This document shows, piece by piece, positions 18,676 through 27,863 of a stretch of 64,000 nucleotides of DNA. Every line of letters starts with the position of its first letter. Within the stretch, counting starts at the first letter, position 1. This DNA comes from Allomuricauda sp. F6463D (GTDB lineage: Bacteria > Bacteroidota > Bacteroidia > Flavobacteriales > Flavobacteriaceae). The notes under the pieces are model-generated. The model had not been told where the DNA came from. It saw nothing but the letters and a program-made list of their open reading frames with translations, and did no database searches. The stretch spans positions 186,001-250,000 of the forward strand of contig NZ_JALKAN010000001.1 of NCBI RefSeq assembly GCF_023015965.1, written 5' to 3'. The position numbers were made by a program, and so were the translations under genes.

Positions 18676-19104
18676 ATGGTTACAATGAAATATGAGAGCT
18701 TGATAATTGAGAAAAAGGAATATGTGCTTCTCAAGAGGTTAATGAACCTTTCAGGGTATCACAGGGACAATACTTTTAAGAAGTCCATTAAAAAACTTAT
18801 GGAGGAGATGGAATCAGCAAAGATTCTGGATGAAGAGGGTATGCCAGAGGATGTTATTCGATTTAATTCAAGTGTTACAATCAAATCTGAAAACGGATGG
18901 CATAAAAAGTTCAAGTTGGTACTTCCCAGTAAAAGTGATGTAAAGAAAAACTACATATCTATACTAACACCCATGGGTGCCGCGGTTATGGGTTATGCCA
19001 AAGGAGATTCCGTTATTTGGGAGTTTCCTTCGGGAAGCCAAAAATTGACTATTGAAGATATAGAACAAGAAAATGAACCGATAAATATTAATATGGTGTT
19101 ATGA
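18676..19104 (+). CDS. GreA/GreB C-terminal-like protein (Rnk family)
   Basis: This 142-residue protein matches the Rnk-type regulators of nucleoside diphosphate kinase: a short helical N-terminal segment (about 1-55) and a GreA/GreB C-terminal FKBP-like domain (about 58-135). The latter contains VTIKSENGWHKKFKLVLPS, SILTPMGAAVMGYAKGDSV and WEFPSGSQKLTIEDI. It lacks the long N-terminal coiled coil of true Gre factors, so it probably binds RNA polymerase without cleaving RNA. A second ATG three codons in is an equally good start. The stop overlaps the next gene by 4 bases, so the two are translated together. Confidence 0.85.
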   Translation: MVTMKYESLIIEKKEYVLLKRLMNLSGYHRDNTFKKSIKKLMEEMESAKILDEEGMPEDVIRFNSSVTIKSENGWHKKFKLVLPSKSDVKKNYISILTPMGAAVMGYAKGDSVIWEFPSGSQKLTIEDIEQENEPININMVL

Positions 19105-19502
19105 AATCAGCAAATAGGCCATACTTACATGAATCTATTGGCGAGATCATTGGAAAAAAAGATAGGTTGGAGATTTCCAATTGGACCGAAAATATGGAGT
19201 TGATAAATAATGAGCTGCAATACTTGATCCAATTGGAAAAACGGTTATTGGGAAATCCATCGGTATACCAAAGGCTTTTGTCTATTCAAAGAGAAAATCA
19301 ACTACGATTGGGTTCCTTGTATAGATACGAACGAACGATGATTAATGCTGTTGAATGTGATACCATGGAATGTGATGCTTATTACCTTAATACCCATGAG
19401 AAAAACAGAGATGGCTATATGGACCATATCAAAACATATGCTAAACTTAAATTTATGTTATTATCCATGATTTTGGAAAGATTTAAAACGAAACCGCAAT
19501 AA
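19101..19502 (+). CDS. Hypothetical helical protein coupled to the Rnk-like gene
   Basis: The start codon overlaps the preceding stop (ATGA at 19101-19104), so this 133-residue protein is made together with the Rnk/GreA-like protein. It is predicted largely helical, with a central stretch of charged heptad-like residues (LINNELQYLIQLEKRLLGN and LLSIQRENQLRLGSLYRYE). It has no signal peptide, membrane segment or recognised domain. Two cysteines lie close together in VECDTMECDAYY. The tight coupling suggests it works with its partner, perhaps as an adaptor to RNA polymerase, but that is inference. I do not recognise the family. Confidence 0.8.
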   Translation: MKSANRPYLHESIGEIIGKKDRLEISNWTENMELINNELQYLIQLEKRLLGNPSVYQRLLSIQRENQLRLGSLYRYERTMINAVECDTMECDAYYLNTHEKNRDGYMDHIKTYAKLKFMLLSMILERFKTKPQ

Positions 19503-19750
19503 TCAAGATTGTCTATTGGTTGAAGGATTTTCCAAATGTATAAGATTGAATCATGTAAACGTCTGTTTTATGTTTAGAAGGTTCAATTTTAGGGTGTTGG
19601 AACTGTATTGTGAGATAGACCATCAGCCATTTTAATGTGTATGAAGAAAAACAAAGTGGGGCAGTAGCAATTTAATAATTTTAAGATTTTGAAACCAGCT
19701 ATTGGGGTGTTTATTGATGGTGTACCGGCTTAAAAACGAATCAAAGATTT

Positions 19751-21613
19751 ATGAAGAACTTTTTTTCCAACTTTAAAGGAGATTTATTTGGTGGAATTAC
19801 CGCAGGTATTGTTGCTTTGCCGTTAGCTTTGGCTTTTGGCGTTAGTTCGGGCATGGGACCGAGTGCCGGACTTTACGGAGCTATTTTCCTTAGCTTTTTT
19901 GCAGCTCTTTTTGGTGGTACCAATACTCAAATATCGGGACCTACCGCTCCCATGACTGCCGTGAGTATGGTTGTTATAGCGAGTATTATGGCTATGAACG
20001 ATGGTAATCTCGACAAAGCATTGCCTGCCATATTGTTAGTGTTTCTACTGGCAGGATTGCTACAGATCATATTAGGTCTTGCTGGCGTTGGAAAATACAT
20101 ACGATATATCCCTTATCCTGTTGTTTCAGGTTTTATGACAGCTATAGGTGTGATAATTTTGGTTACACAAATACTGCCTGCAATAGGATATTATCCAAAA
20201 GAAGATTCAGAATTCGTAGATCAATTTAAACCGTTGGCGGAAGAGACAATACTACGGAATATTTTAATCGAAGAATCGGAGAACGATGTCCTCGTTTTAG
20301 AAGATTTTCAAGAAACCATCAATCGTGCCGGGGAGGTGTCGGAAGAAAACATCTTGAAAGAAGCCCAAATAATGGCTCAAAGAGATGCATCTGGGGTGCT
20401 TGGAACCATTAAGTTGATTCCTAGGGCTTTACAGCATATGGATTGGTTGGAGCTTGCATTGGCCTTGGCTACAATAGCTATCATTTATGGGTTTAAAAGA
20501 ATTACTACTGCAATTCCCAGTGCGTTGATAGCGCTATTGGTTGTATCTGGTGTAGCTTATGGACTTGGATTCGACTACAGGCCTATCCAACAGATACCAA
20601 GTGGTTTTCCAATACCACAGTTGGATATTTTTACGGAATTCAAATTAGCATCCATCACTCCTTACATCTTTACGGCCTTGACCTTGGCCTTGTTGGGAGC
20701 CATAGATTCCTTATTAACTTCTGTGGTGGCCGATAACATGACAAAGACCCAGCACAAACCAAATAAAGAGTTGATGGGACAGGGTATAGGGAACAGCATT
20801 GCAGCGATTTTTGGAGGGCTACCAGGCTCAGGAGCCACCATACGTACCGTAGTAAATATAAATGCAGGTGGACGGACCAAATTATCAGGTATGGTGGCCG
20901 GTGTACTTTTATTGATAGTACTGTTGGCTTTGGGTCCAATTGCATCAGAAATTCCAGCATCCGTACTTGCGGGTATTTTGATAACCGTAGGTATTGGTGT
21001 AATAGACTATAAAGGCCTCAAGGCAATACCATTTATGCCAAGGGATGCCAAAATAGGGCCTTTTAAAGTTAGTTCGGAAGTTATTATCATGTTGGTGGTC
21101 ATGGTGTTGTCTTCTATATGGAACTTAGTGTATGCAGTGGGTATCGGGTTGGTAATTGCTTCCCTTATGTTTATGAAAAAAATGGGAGACCTTACCGCAG
21201 AACGATCTGATGTTAAAACCTTGAAAGAAGAGAAAGGTTGGCCGGAAGACGTTGATTTCCCTGAAAGTCTTAAAAAGGAAGTTTTTATTAAACACTTAAA
21301 AGGGCCATTATTTTTTGGGTTTACAAGCGAGTTTCAACAATTAGCTGGACAAATCCCTAAAACGGCTTCTATCGTTGTCATTAGAATGGATCGCATGCAG
21401 TATATAGACCAATCAGGACTCTATACGCTTGAAGATGAATTGATAGACTTAAAGAACGCAGGTATTAAAGTGCTTTTTGTAACTGTTATGGAACAACCCA
21501 AATATATGATGCAGCGGGTTAAACTGATTCCTTCATTAATTTCTGAGGACCATATATTTGAAGATTTTAAAACTTGTATTGATTATATCAAAAAAGAAGC
21601 ATTGGAAGCGTAG
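19751..21613 (+). CDS. SulP-family anion transporter with STAS domain
   Basis: This 620-residue membrane protein has the SulP layout: 10-14 membrane segments at about residues 10-465, with the N-terminal signature GGITAGIVALPLALAFGVSS and the TM3 region ISGPTAPMTAVS. A cytosolic STAS domain follows at about 500-615 (VVIRMDRMQYIDQSGLYTLED). A charged insertion at roughly 155-215 between membrane segments is longer than in typical relatives. The family moves sulfate, bicarbonate or other anions, usually with Na+ or H+. No carbonic anhydrase or sulfate gene is adjacent, so the substrate is open. A terminator lies 185 bases after the stop. Confidence 0.92.
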   Translation: MKNFFSNFKGDLFGGITAGIVALPLALAFGVSSGMGPSAGLYGAIFLSFFAALFGGTNTQISGPTAPMTAVSMVVIASIMAMNDGNLDKALPAILLVFLLAGLLQIILGLAGVGKYIRYIPYPVVSGFMTAIGVIILVTQILPAIGYYPKEDSEFVDQFKPLAEETILRNILIEESENDVLVLEDFQETINRAGEVSEENILKEAQIMAQRDASGVLGTIKLIPRALQHMDWLELALALATIAIIYGFKRITTAIPSALIALLVVSGVAYGLGFDYRPIQQIPSGFPIPQLDIFTEFKLASITPYIFTALTLALLGAIDSLLTSVVADNMTKTQHKPNKELMGQGIGNSIAAIFGGLPGSGATIRTVVNINAGGRTKLSGMVAGVLLLIVLLALGPIASEIPASVLAGILITVGIGVIDYKGLKAIPFMPRDAKIGPFKVSSEVIIMLVVMVLSSIWNLVYAVGIGLVIASLMFMKKMGDLTAERSDVKTLKEEKGWPEDVDFPESLKKEVFIKHLKGPLFFGFTSEFQQLAGQIPKTASIVVIRMDRMQYIDQSGLYTLEDELIDLKNAGIKVLFVTVMEQPKYMMQRVKLIPSLISEDHIFEDFKTCIDYIKKEALEA

Positions 21614-21797
21614 ATGAGAAAATCATTTTACGATTGTCTGCCAAGTTCTCAAGTATTGGAATTTTTATTGCCAGTATAGTTAGAAATGGTCTAAAGGATT
21701 CATTAATACATCTTGAGACTGTAGATTACAGAATTAAATCGAATCAAAAGTATCCAGTATTGATGGGATAGGATTTTTAAATAAAGCGAAAATGATA

Positions 21798-21824
21798 AAA
21801 GCCCTAAAAAATTTAGGGCTTTTT
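21798..21824. terminator. Bidirectional intrinsic terminator
   Basis: AAAAGCCCTAAA and TTTAGGGCTTTTT pair almost perfectly around a very short AT loop, with A-run and T-run on either side. It can end the plus-strand SulP transcript and the converging minus-strand transcript of the 22-27 kb genes. Confidence 0.88.
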
Positions 21825-21840
21825 CAGATTCATGAAAGAC

Positions 21841-22014
21841 TCAAACTTCTTCTAGAATCAGCTTAGAAATAGTTTTGTTTAGTAAGAGTATTCTCCGTTC
21901 GTGTAATTTTTCTGTCCAATAGAACCGTTCAATCACTAGATGTTTAACGGGTTTACTTTCAATTACTCTTACCTTATTTTGATTAATAAAACAGGGTAAC
22001 CAATTTGTAATCAT
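21841..22014 (-). CDS. Possible 57-residue ORF between terminator and BNR gene
   Basis: An ATG at 22012-22014 opens 57 codons ending in TGA at 21841-21843. The product is basic and helix-prone, with no motif I recognise. It lies 20 bases after the stop of the large BNR-propeller gene and before the shared terminator, so it would be on that transcript. An ORF of this size can easily occur by chance in AT-rich DNA. Confidence 0.2.
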   Translation of the reverse strand: MITNWLPCFINQNKVRVIESKPVKHLVIERFYWTEKLHERRILLLNKTISKLILEEV

Positions 22015-22034
22015 TACGTTTTATATGCAAATGG

Positions 22035-25000
22035 CTACATCTTTATTTTCTTATCAAGTTGTATTTGTAGTTCACTTTTCTTTAGTTCGCTATTTAATTT
22101 TTTGATCTCGACATTCATAAAGGTTTTAAACTTTTCATCAACAGCTTTTAGTCTTTTGTTGAAAATTGAATACACTTCTTCCTGTTGGTCCGTAGGTTTA
22201 AAATCCACACCTTTTCCTGTGATGTCGCTAGCCAAAGCACTCAATCGACCATATAACTTCATTGGCGACCTAAAAGCATCCTCACGAGCCCCAGTCAAAT
22301 GAATGTCGTATAGTGAACCCGCAATCGACTCGGCCATAACTCTAAGCTTTGTTGCTTTTTGCGTATCCTGTTTGTTTTTTAGCAACGGTATAATTTCATT
22401 GAGTTCGGCACGAATAGTCTCAATATCATTGATCATCGTTACGGCTAGATTTATGGCATTTCTTAGTTCTAAAGAAAAGTTTACTTGTTTTTGGATATCT
22501 TCAAGGGTTCCTTCGGTGGAAGGATCTTTCAATACTTCAACTTCTCTTATAATTTCTTTTTCTCCAATTATCAGCTTAACCTTGTAGGCATCTGGAACAA
22601 CCCTGGGGCCAAATTGGCCTCGCATTAAGTCCAAATCCCACGTTACTAATGGTCGCCAACCTTCACCATTCAATTGAACCCATGGTCTTCCAGGAGGTGT
22701 TGATTGTAACTTGGGCTTAAACGTAGGTTCGTACCTAAGGTCCCACATAACACGGTTAACACCGGCCGATTTTTCACCTTCAATGGTACGTACCAATTCA
22801 TCGTCACTTGTTAGAATTTGAACAACAACCTTTTCTTCCGTGTCATTTTTTAAATAATAATTGATATCCACCCCATAATCTGGATTTCTACCGGAATTAA
22901 GACTGGGACCATCGGTTTTGATACCTTGTCTTTCCTGAAAACGATAGGAGGGACGAAGACTGAACAAATGGGCATCCTTATCCTTTGCATCCATATCGTA
23001 TTCGCGTAAAGGAGCAATATTGTCCAATATATAATACCCTCTTCCGTAGGTTCCTACCACCAAATCATCAAAACGTTCTTGAATTTCCAACCAATATACT
23101 GGTGCAGGAGGGAGATTGTTACGTAAACGCATCCAGCTTTCCCCATCGTTGGTACTAATATAGATACCGTTGTCTACGCCTAAATAGAGCATACCTTCTC
23201 TTTTAGGATCTTCCTTTATTACGTGTGCAAAACTGTGTACCGATTTGGGCACCGAACCACTGACCAGTTTCCAGGTTTGGCCATAATCTGAAGTTTTATA
23301 GACATAGGCATCAAAATCTCCCATTTGATGAAGATCAACAGAGATGTAAACCGTTCCTTTCTTAAACCTTGATACCTCAATGTTGCTAATGGTTCCCCAT
23401 TTTGGTAAATCGGGTATATTCTTGGTTACATTTGTCCATGTTTCACCACCGTTTTGGGTCAAATTTACTTGACCATCATTGCTGCCGGTCCAAATCAATC
23501 CAGGTTCCAATTTGGATTCCACGATGCTAAAAAGTGTAGCACCATCAAAAGTCATTAAATTGTCAATAGCAATACCTCCAGAGCTTTGTTGATGCGTTTT
23601 ATCGTTTAATGTAAGATCGGGACTAATGACCTGCCAACTTTGGCCATCGTCGTCACTTTTATGAACAAACTGACTTCCCACATATACGCGATGCTGTGTA
23701 TGGGGCGAAAACGCCAAGGGAAAGTTCCAGTGCCATCGATATTTAAGTTTGCCCGGTTCCCATCCGTAGCCTGCCTCTGGCCACACACGTACTTCTTGAG
23801 CATGTCCTGTACGGGCATTGTATCGTTGCAATCCGCCATCATAACAACCAGACCATACAATATCGTTATCGAAAGGGTCTGGTTGGGCAAATCCACTCTC
23901 ACAACCACCCACGCCTTCCCACAAGCCTAATGGGATATAGCCTTGCAAGCTATTACTCGGGCCTTTATAAGAATAACCATCTTGTCGGTTTCCATATACG
24001 TTGTAAGGTATTTGATCATCTACAGCTGCATGGTACATTTGAGCAATAGGGAGTACAATCCGTTGAAAGCTTTTGCTGTGGTTCAATGTAATACTGGCGC
24101 ACCCATCATGGGCGACCATCATCCGGTCTGCATTGGTTGGGTCTAACCAAATATCATGGTTGTCACCACCTGCTCTTAGTCTGCTGAATGTTTTTCCTCC
24201 ATCTTTGGAAGTGCTGAAACGTACACTTGCAAAAAATAATTCGTTTGGGTCTTCGGGTGAAATTGCCATACGTGTGTAGTAGGGGGCACGTTCCGCAATA
24301 TCATGGTTACGGGATTGTAATGTCCATGTGTTTCCGAAATCTTCTGAACGGTAAAGCGCAGGGCTGTCAATTTCAAAAAGGGCATAGACAATATTTGGAT
24401 TGGAACGTGAAATGGCCACGCCTGTTTTTCCAACCGGATTATCTTTTCCTCCTGGAAGACCATACTCCGAAAGAGCTTCCCAAGTATCTCCTCCATTGGT
24501 GGTTCGATATATGCCGCCTCCCGCGCCTCCACTGTTTAATCCCCAAGTGTTAATGTTAATGGACCACATGCCGACCAATAGCCTATCTGGATTTTTGGGA
24601 TCTATAGCAAGCTCTGCGGCACCTGTGTTTTCATCTACAAAAAATATTTGTTCCCATGTTTTACCTCCATCTATTGTTTTAAATATACCACGCTCTTGTT
24701 GGGGACCATACGTATGTCCCAGTGCAGCGGCATAGACTATATCTGGATTGGTGGGGTGGACGATTACACGACCAATACGGCCTGTTTTTTCTAGGCCCAT
24801 ATTTTTCCAAGTTTTTCCCGCATCCTCAGATTTGTAAATACCATCGCCCATGGCATGCGCTGGTCTAATTACAAAGGTTTCACCTGTACCTACCCATACA
24901 ATGTCCGGGTTTGTTGGTGTAATGGCCAACGATCCAATGGAAGATACATCCTGATCGTCGAAAATTGGATTCCATGAGATACCACCATCAGTTGTTTTCC

Positions 25001-25193
25001 ATAACCCTCCAGAAGCAGCTCCAATATAATTGATCATAGGATCTCCAGGAACACCGGCAATGGCAATTGCACGGTTGCCTTCGGGCCCGATAAATCGGAA
25101 TTTTAAATCATCAAAAATTGCGGGATCCGTTTGTGAAAAAACAGGGTATACTAATAATTGAAACAGGAGGACCAGGTAAGGTGATAATTTCAT
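22035..25193 (-). CDS. Exported BNR/VPS10-like beta-propeller protein
   Basis: The frame is open 19 codons further upstream, but the ATG at 25191-25193 gives a 1052-residue protein starting with a good signal peptide (LVLLFQLLVYPVFSQ). It carries at least nine Asp-box (BNR) motifs of the S-x-D-x-G-x-T-W type, for example KTTDGGISW, KSEDAGKTW, KTIDGGKTW, RTTNGGDTW, KSDDDGQSW, LTQNGGETW and KTSDYGQTW, spread over about residues 50-700. This implies one or two large sialidase/sortilin-like propellers. The C-terminal 350 residues hold a beta domain with PPGRPWVQLNG and a helical end. Such proteins are often called exported glycosyl hydrolases but activity is unproven. It follows the exported amidohydrolase on the same strand. 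Confidence 0.88.
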   Translation of the reverse strand: MKLSPYLVLLFQLLVYPVFSQTDPAIFDDLKFRFIGPEGNRAIAIAGVPGDPMINYIGAASGGLWKTTDGGISWNPIFDDQDVSSIGSLAITPTNPDIVWVGTGETFVIRPAHAMGDGIYKSEDAGKTWKNMGLEKTGRIGRVIVHPTNPDIVYAAALGHTYGPQQERGIFKTIDGGKTWEQIFFVDENTGAAELAIDPKNPDRLLVGMWSININTWGLNSGGAGGGIYRTTNGGDTWEALSEYGLPGGKDNPVGKTGVAISRSNPNIVYALFEIDSPALYRSEDFGNTWTLQSRNHDIAERAPYYTRMAISPEDPNELFFASVRFSTSKDGGKTFSRLRAGGDNHDIWLDPTNADRMMVAHDGCASITLNHSKSFQRIVLPIAQMYHAAVDDQIPYNVYGNRQDGYSYKGPSNSLQGYIPLGLWEGVGGCESGFAQPDPFDNDIVWSGCYDGGLQRYNARTGHAQEVRVWPEAGYGWEPGKLKYRWHWNFPLAFSPHTQHRVYVGSQFVHKSDDDGQSWQVISPDLTLNDKTHQQSSGGIAIDNLMTFDGATLFSIVESKLEPGLIWTGSNDGQVNLTQNGGETWTNVTKNIPDLPKWGTISNIEVSRFKKGTVYISVDLHQMGDFDAYVYKTSDYGQTWKLVSGSVPKSVHSFAHVIKEDPKREGMLYLGVDNGIYISTNDGESWMRLRNNLPPAPVYWLEIQERFDDLVVGTYGRGYYILDNIAPLREYDMDAKDKDAHLFSLRPSYRFQERQGIKTDGPSLNSGRNPDYGVDINYYLKNDTEEKVVVQILTSDDELVRTIEGEKSAGVNRVMWDLRYEPTFKPKLQSTPPGRPWVQLNGEGWRPLVTWDLDLMRGQFGPRVVPDAYKVKLIIGEKEIIREVEVLKDPSTEGTLEDIQKQVNFSLELRNAINLAVTMINDIETIRAELNEIIPLLKNKQDTQKATKLRVMAESIAGSLYDIHLTGAREDAFRSPMKLYGRLSALASDITGKGVDFKPTDQQEEVYSIFNKRLKAVDEKFKTFMNVEIKKLNSELKKSELQIQLDKKIKM

Positions 25194-25225
25194 GATTGGT
25201 TTGGTGTTTATTCTATATATGGTAA

Positions 25226-25258
25226 AGTCCGAATTGCTATTAAATAACAATTCGGACT
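25226..25258 (-). terminator. Strong hairpin between amidohydrolase and BNR gene
   Basis: AGTCCGAATTG at 25226-25236 and CAATTCGGACT at 25248-25258 are perfect 11-base arms around an 11-base AT loop. On the minus strand it falls between the amidohydrolase stop and the BNR start, 33 bases before that start. Only three T follow on that strand, so it may attenuate or stabilise the mRNA rather than end it. Confidence 0.5.
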
Positions 25259-25317
25259 GTGAATACTATAAATTTAAGGTTTATTGATTTTAATCAATAT
25301 ATGGAGAATAATAGAAT

Positions 25318-26901
25318 TTATTTTTCTCCTCTTTCTTGCTTCTGCTTGTCTACCATTGCTTCCACATCACTCAATAATTTTTTTGCATCATATACAATAC
25401 CATCTTTAATGGTATATTCAACGCCACCTACCCGTTCTACTTCAGCAGTTTCGTCGTTCAGTCTTACAGCACCTGTTGCGTAAAGTACTTTTAAGTTCTG
25501 TAATGGGTTTTCATCAACCACGATCATGTCAGCCAATAATCCTGGACGTACAACGCCATATTCAATCGGCTTTTTTAATGGTTTAAAAACTTCTTCTGCA
25601 CTGTGCAAAGTAGCTGCACGAATTACTTCCAAAGGATGGAAACCTGCTTCTTGCAACATTTCAAGCTCCAAAATAGTTCCAAACCCATATGTCTGATAAA
25701 TAAAACCTGAATCAGAACCTAGAGTTACCTTTCCTCCTCTATTCTTGTAGTCGTTCAAAAATTGCATCCAAACCTGGTAGTATTTTTTCCAAGCTACTTC
25801 GTCCTCGGTAGTCCAATCGAACCAGTAAGCACCATGGCTTGTTCTACTTGGAGAAAAGAAATCCATTAAGGTAGGCAATGTGTATTTGTCGTGCCAATCT
25901 GCATTACGAGCTCTCATTACATCTCTACCGGCAGAATAAATGGTCATGGTAGGGTTGATGTAGAAATCCAATTCCAAAAATTCATCAAGAAGCGCGTTCC
26001 ATTTTTCACCACCTGGTTTTACCATGTTCCACTGACGGGCTACTTGTCCAAAACGGTGTTGTTCATCACCATAATTGATATCAACTGGCCAAGGCTGTAC
26101 ATCGTTGTTTTCGTACATGGATTCGAACAGTCCATAAAAGTGCGTCATACTGGTAAGACCCAATCTTGCGGCATCGATAGCGTTCATTTGAGCTACACCA
26201 CTTTGTGCAAGGTGAGCCGTACTTCCCATTCCAAGGGAATTGGCTTCATCCAATAAGGCTTTCATGATTTCTGGACGATGCGCACCCAGTTTTAGACCGT
26301 CAACCCCTTTTTTATGGGCATACTGAACCCATTCTTTGGCATCTTCCGGAGTTAGAATCTTACGTCCTTTCCATTCCTTACCGGATCCGGGTCTATGAAA
26401 AGAAACAATCCTTGGAGCAACAATTTCATTTTTTTCGCTTCTTTTCTTTTCGTTGAGCGACCATTCCAATGCTGCTGTGGGAACCCCTCTTACAGTGGTA
26501 ATTCCGTTGGCCATCCATAATTTATATACGTATTCAGCCTCTGGAGCTTTCGGTGGTCCACCTGTATGTACATGAAGATCGATTAACCCAGGCATTACGT
26601 ATTTTCCTGTAACATCGATTTCTTTGGTTTTGCCATTGCCCAATTCGGGTCTTTTGGATTCGTCAATCGCTATTTTAGGTACACCTACCTTGGCAATATC
26701 AACAATTTTGTTGTCCTCGATAACAATATCAACAGGGCCCGAAGCTGGTCCACCTGTACCATCGATTAAAATTGCGCCTCTCAAAATAAGCCGATCAAAA
26801 GGACCTTCTCCTTCTCCTGCTTTTCTGTCTGGCGCGCCAATTGCTTGTGCACTCATTAAAATGGGTAGCAACATCAATGTTGCCAGTAATAATTTTCTCA
26901 T
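25318..26901 (-). CDS. Exported amidohydrolase (M38/imidazolonepropionase-like)
   Basis: The ATG at 26899-26901 gives a 527-residue protein with a signal peptide (KLLLATLMLLPILMSAQ). The binuclear metal-site residues of the amidohydrolase superfamily are visible: H110 and H112 (LIDLHVHTGG), the likely bridging lysine in GVDGLKLGAHRPE, a histidine in GSTAHLAQSG and the aspartate in TLGSDSGF. It is a close paralogue of the protein at 35959-37566; both carry an EGEGP motif right after the signal peptide and similar C-terminal VGGVEYTIKDGIVYDAKKLL. Related exported M38 enzymes include Xaa-Pro and other dipeptidases. It is transcribed away from the sigma factor and SusCD genes but frames the same locus. 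Confidence 0.9.
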   Translation of the reverse strand: MRKLLLATLMLLPILMSAQAIGAPDRKAGEGEGPFDRLILRGAILIDGTGGPASGPVDIVIEDNKIVDIAKVGVPKIAIDESKRPELGNGKTKEIDVTGKYVMPGLIDLHVHTGGPPKAPEAEYVYKLWMANGITTVRGVPTAALEWSLNEKKRSEKNEIVAPRIVSFHRPGSGKEWKGRKILTPEDAKEWVQYAHKKGVDGLKLGAHRPEIMKALLDEANSLGMGSTAHLAQSGVAQMNAIDAARLGLTSMTHFYGLFESMYENNDVQPWPVDINYGDEQHRFGQVARQWNMVKPGGEKWNALLDEFLELDFYINPTMTIYSAGRDVMRARNADWHDKYTLPTLMDFFSPSRTSHGAYWFDWTTEDEVAWKKYYQVWMQFLNDYKNRGGKVTLGSDSGFIYQTYGFGTILELEMLQEAGFHPLEVIRAATLHSAEEVFKPLKKPIEYGVVRPGLLADMIVVDENPLQNLKVLYATGAVRLNDETAEVERVGGVEYTIKDGIVYDAKKLLSDVEAMVDKQKQERGEK

Positions 26902-26991
26902 AATTAAACGTTTAATTGTTTGTTGGTTGGTCAAAACTTCTTCAATTCCTTTTCAAAGAAAGTAAACCATATGTATTAACAGTATTCAAGT

Positions 26992-27005
26992 ATATGTTAA
27001 CATAT
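26992..27005. promoter_or_regulatory. Perfect 14-base palindrome upstream of amidohydrolase
   Basis: ATATGTTAACATAT lies 91 bases upstream of the minus-strand amidohydrolase start, in the 300-base gap after the sigma factor gene. A near copy of the half-site (ATGTATTAAC) occurs at 26971-26980. It is a candidate operator for this promoter. Nothing else was seen in the gap. Confidence 0.35.
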
Positions 27006-27201
27006 TTCGGTTTTAGGGTGACAGGGATGGGTTTTTAAAAGCAGTTTAGGTGCCCGTTCGTTACAATTCACATGTAAATTAAGGTGATCAATTTAACGGG
27101 AATTTTGGTGATTTTGTCGACTTGAATCGAATTGGAAGAATGTGGTTGGTATTAATAAATAGGTAATTGTACTTTATATATTTTAAAGTAAAAAAATGGT
27201 G

Positions 27202-27693
27202 TTAACTGATATAATCTTCTTTTCGGTACATTCTTAAGAAGGCGTATGCTCGTTTCATTTGGGTTTTAACGGTATTAACAGAAATCCCATTTGTCTCGGC
27301 TATTTCAGCATAGCTTTGTCCGTGAACCACAACGGAAACAAATATTTCCTTTCTTTTTTTTGGCAATTGGTTAATCAGCTCGTTCATTTTTTGGTTGATC
27401 TTTGGTTTTTCAACACTATGGTCGGTTCTATTAACCTCCATTAAGATAATTTCATGTAACCGCTGCTCTTTTTTTTTCTGTTTTAAATGCTGAAGACTTA
27501 AGTTTTTAACTGATTTACTGGCGTATGCTTCGAAAGAGGTAGATATCAAAATGGTATCCCGCTTGTTCCAAAATGAAACAAAAAATTCTTGAACGATATC
27601 CTTGGCGGTATCCTTATCCTTTACAATGGAAAACGAAACTAAACACAACCGGGCATAGTTTGTTTTAAATAGCTCTTCAACCTTTAATGCCAT
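27202..27693 (-). CDS. ECF sigma-70 factor, FecI-like (peptide locus)
   Basis: This 163-residue sigma factor has region 2 at about residues 8-72 (FKTNYARLCLVSFSIVKDKD, then DIVQEFFVSFWNKR) and region 4 at about 105-155 (LINQLPKKRKEIFVSVVVHG, then YAEIAETNGISVNTVKTQMKRAYAFLR). This is the normal two-domain ECF form. It is transcribed divergently from the FecR-type anti-sigma gene 170 bases away, whereas such pairs are more often in one direction. It probably directs RNA polymerase to the susC promoter at 29.1 kb when the outer membrane receptor is occupied. Confidence 0.9.
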   Translation of the reverse strand: MALKVEELFKTNYARLCLVSFSIVKDKDTAKDIVQEFFVSFWNKRDTILISTSFEAYASKSVKNLSLQHLKQKKKEQRLHEIILMEVNRTDHSVEKPKINQKMNELINQLPKKRKEIFVSVVVHGQSYAEIAETNGISVNTVKTQMKRAYAFLRMYRKEDYIS

Positions 27694-27753
27694 TTTTTAA
27701 TTGAGGTTTGGGGGATTATACAAGCTTAAAGTTATGGTAAGATAGAATTAAAC

Positions 27754-27768
27754 TTGGTAATTAACCAA
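27754..27768. promoter_or_regulatory. Palindrome in the divergent sigma/anti-sigma promoter region
   Basis: TTGGTAATTAACCAA has 5-base arms TTGGT/ACCAA. On the minus strand, TTTG is followed after about 21 bases by TATCTTAC, which resembles the Bacteroidota -33/-7 promoter and would drive the sigma gene. The palindrome lies in that spacer. Confidence 0.35.
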
Positions 27769-27795
27769 ATTACAGGTGAAAATTATTGTTAACCA

Positions 27796-27858
27796 AAAAA
27801 AGATATCTGTATTGTCACCCTAATACAAAAAAACGTCATCTATATTGTAAGTACAATA
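27796..27858 (+). repeat. 33-base imperfect tandem repeat with palindrome before fecR-like gene
   Basis: Two adjacent 33-base units, beginning about 27794 and 27827, share the pattern A-rich run, then GATATCTGTATTGT or CGTCATCTATATTGT. The second unit ends in the inverted repeat TATTGTA-AG-TACAATA at 27843-27858, only 5 bases before the anti-sigma start at 27864. The frame reads through it, but a regulatory use (operator or leader) seems more likely than extra coding sequence. Confidence 0.4.
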
Positions 27859-27863
27859 ATTAC

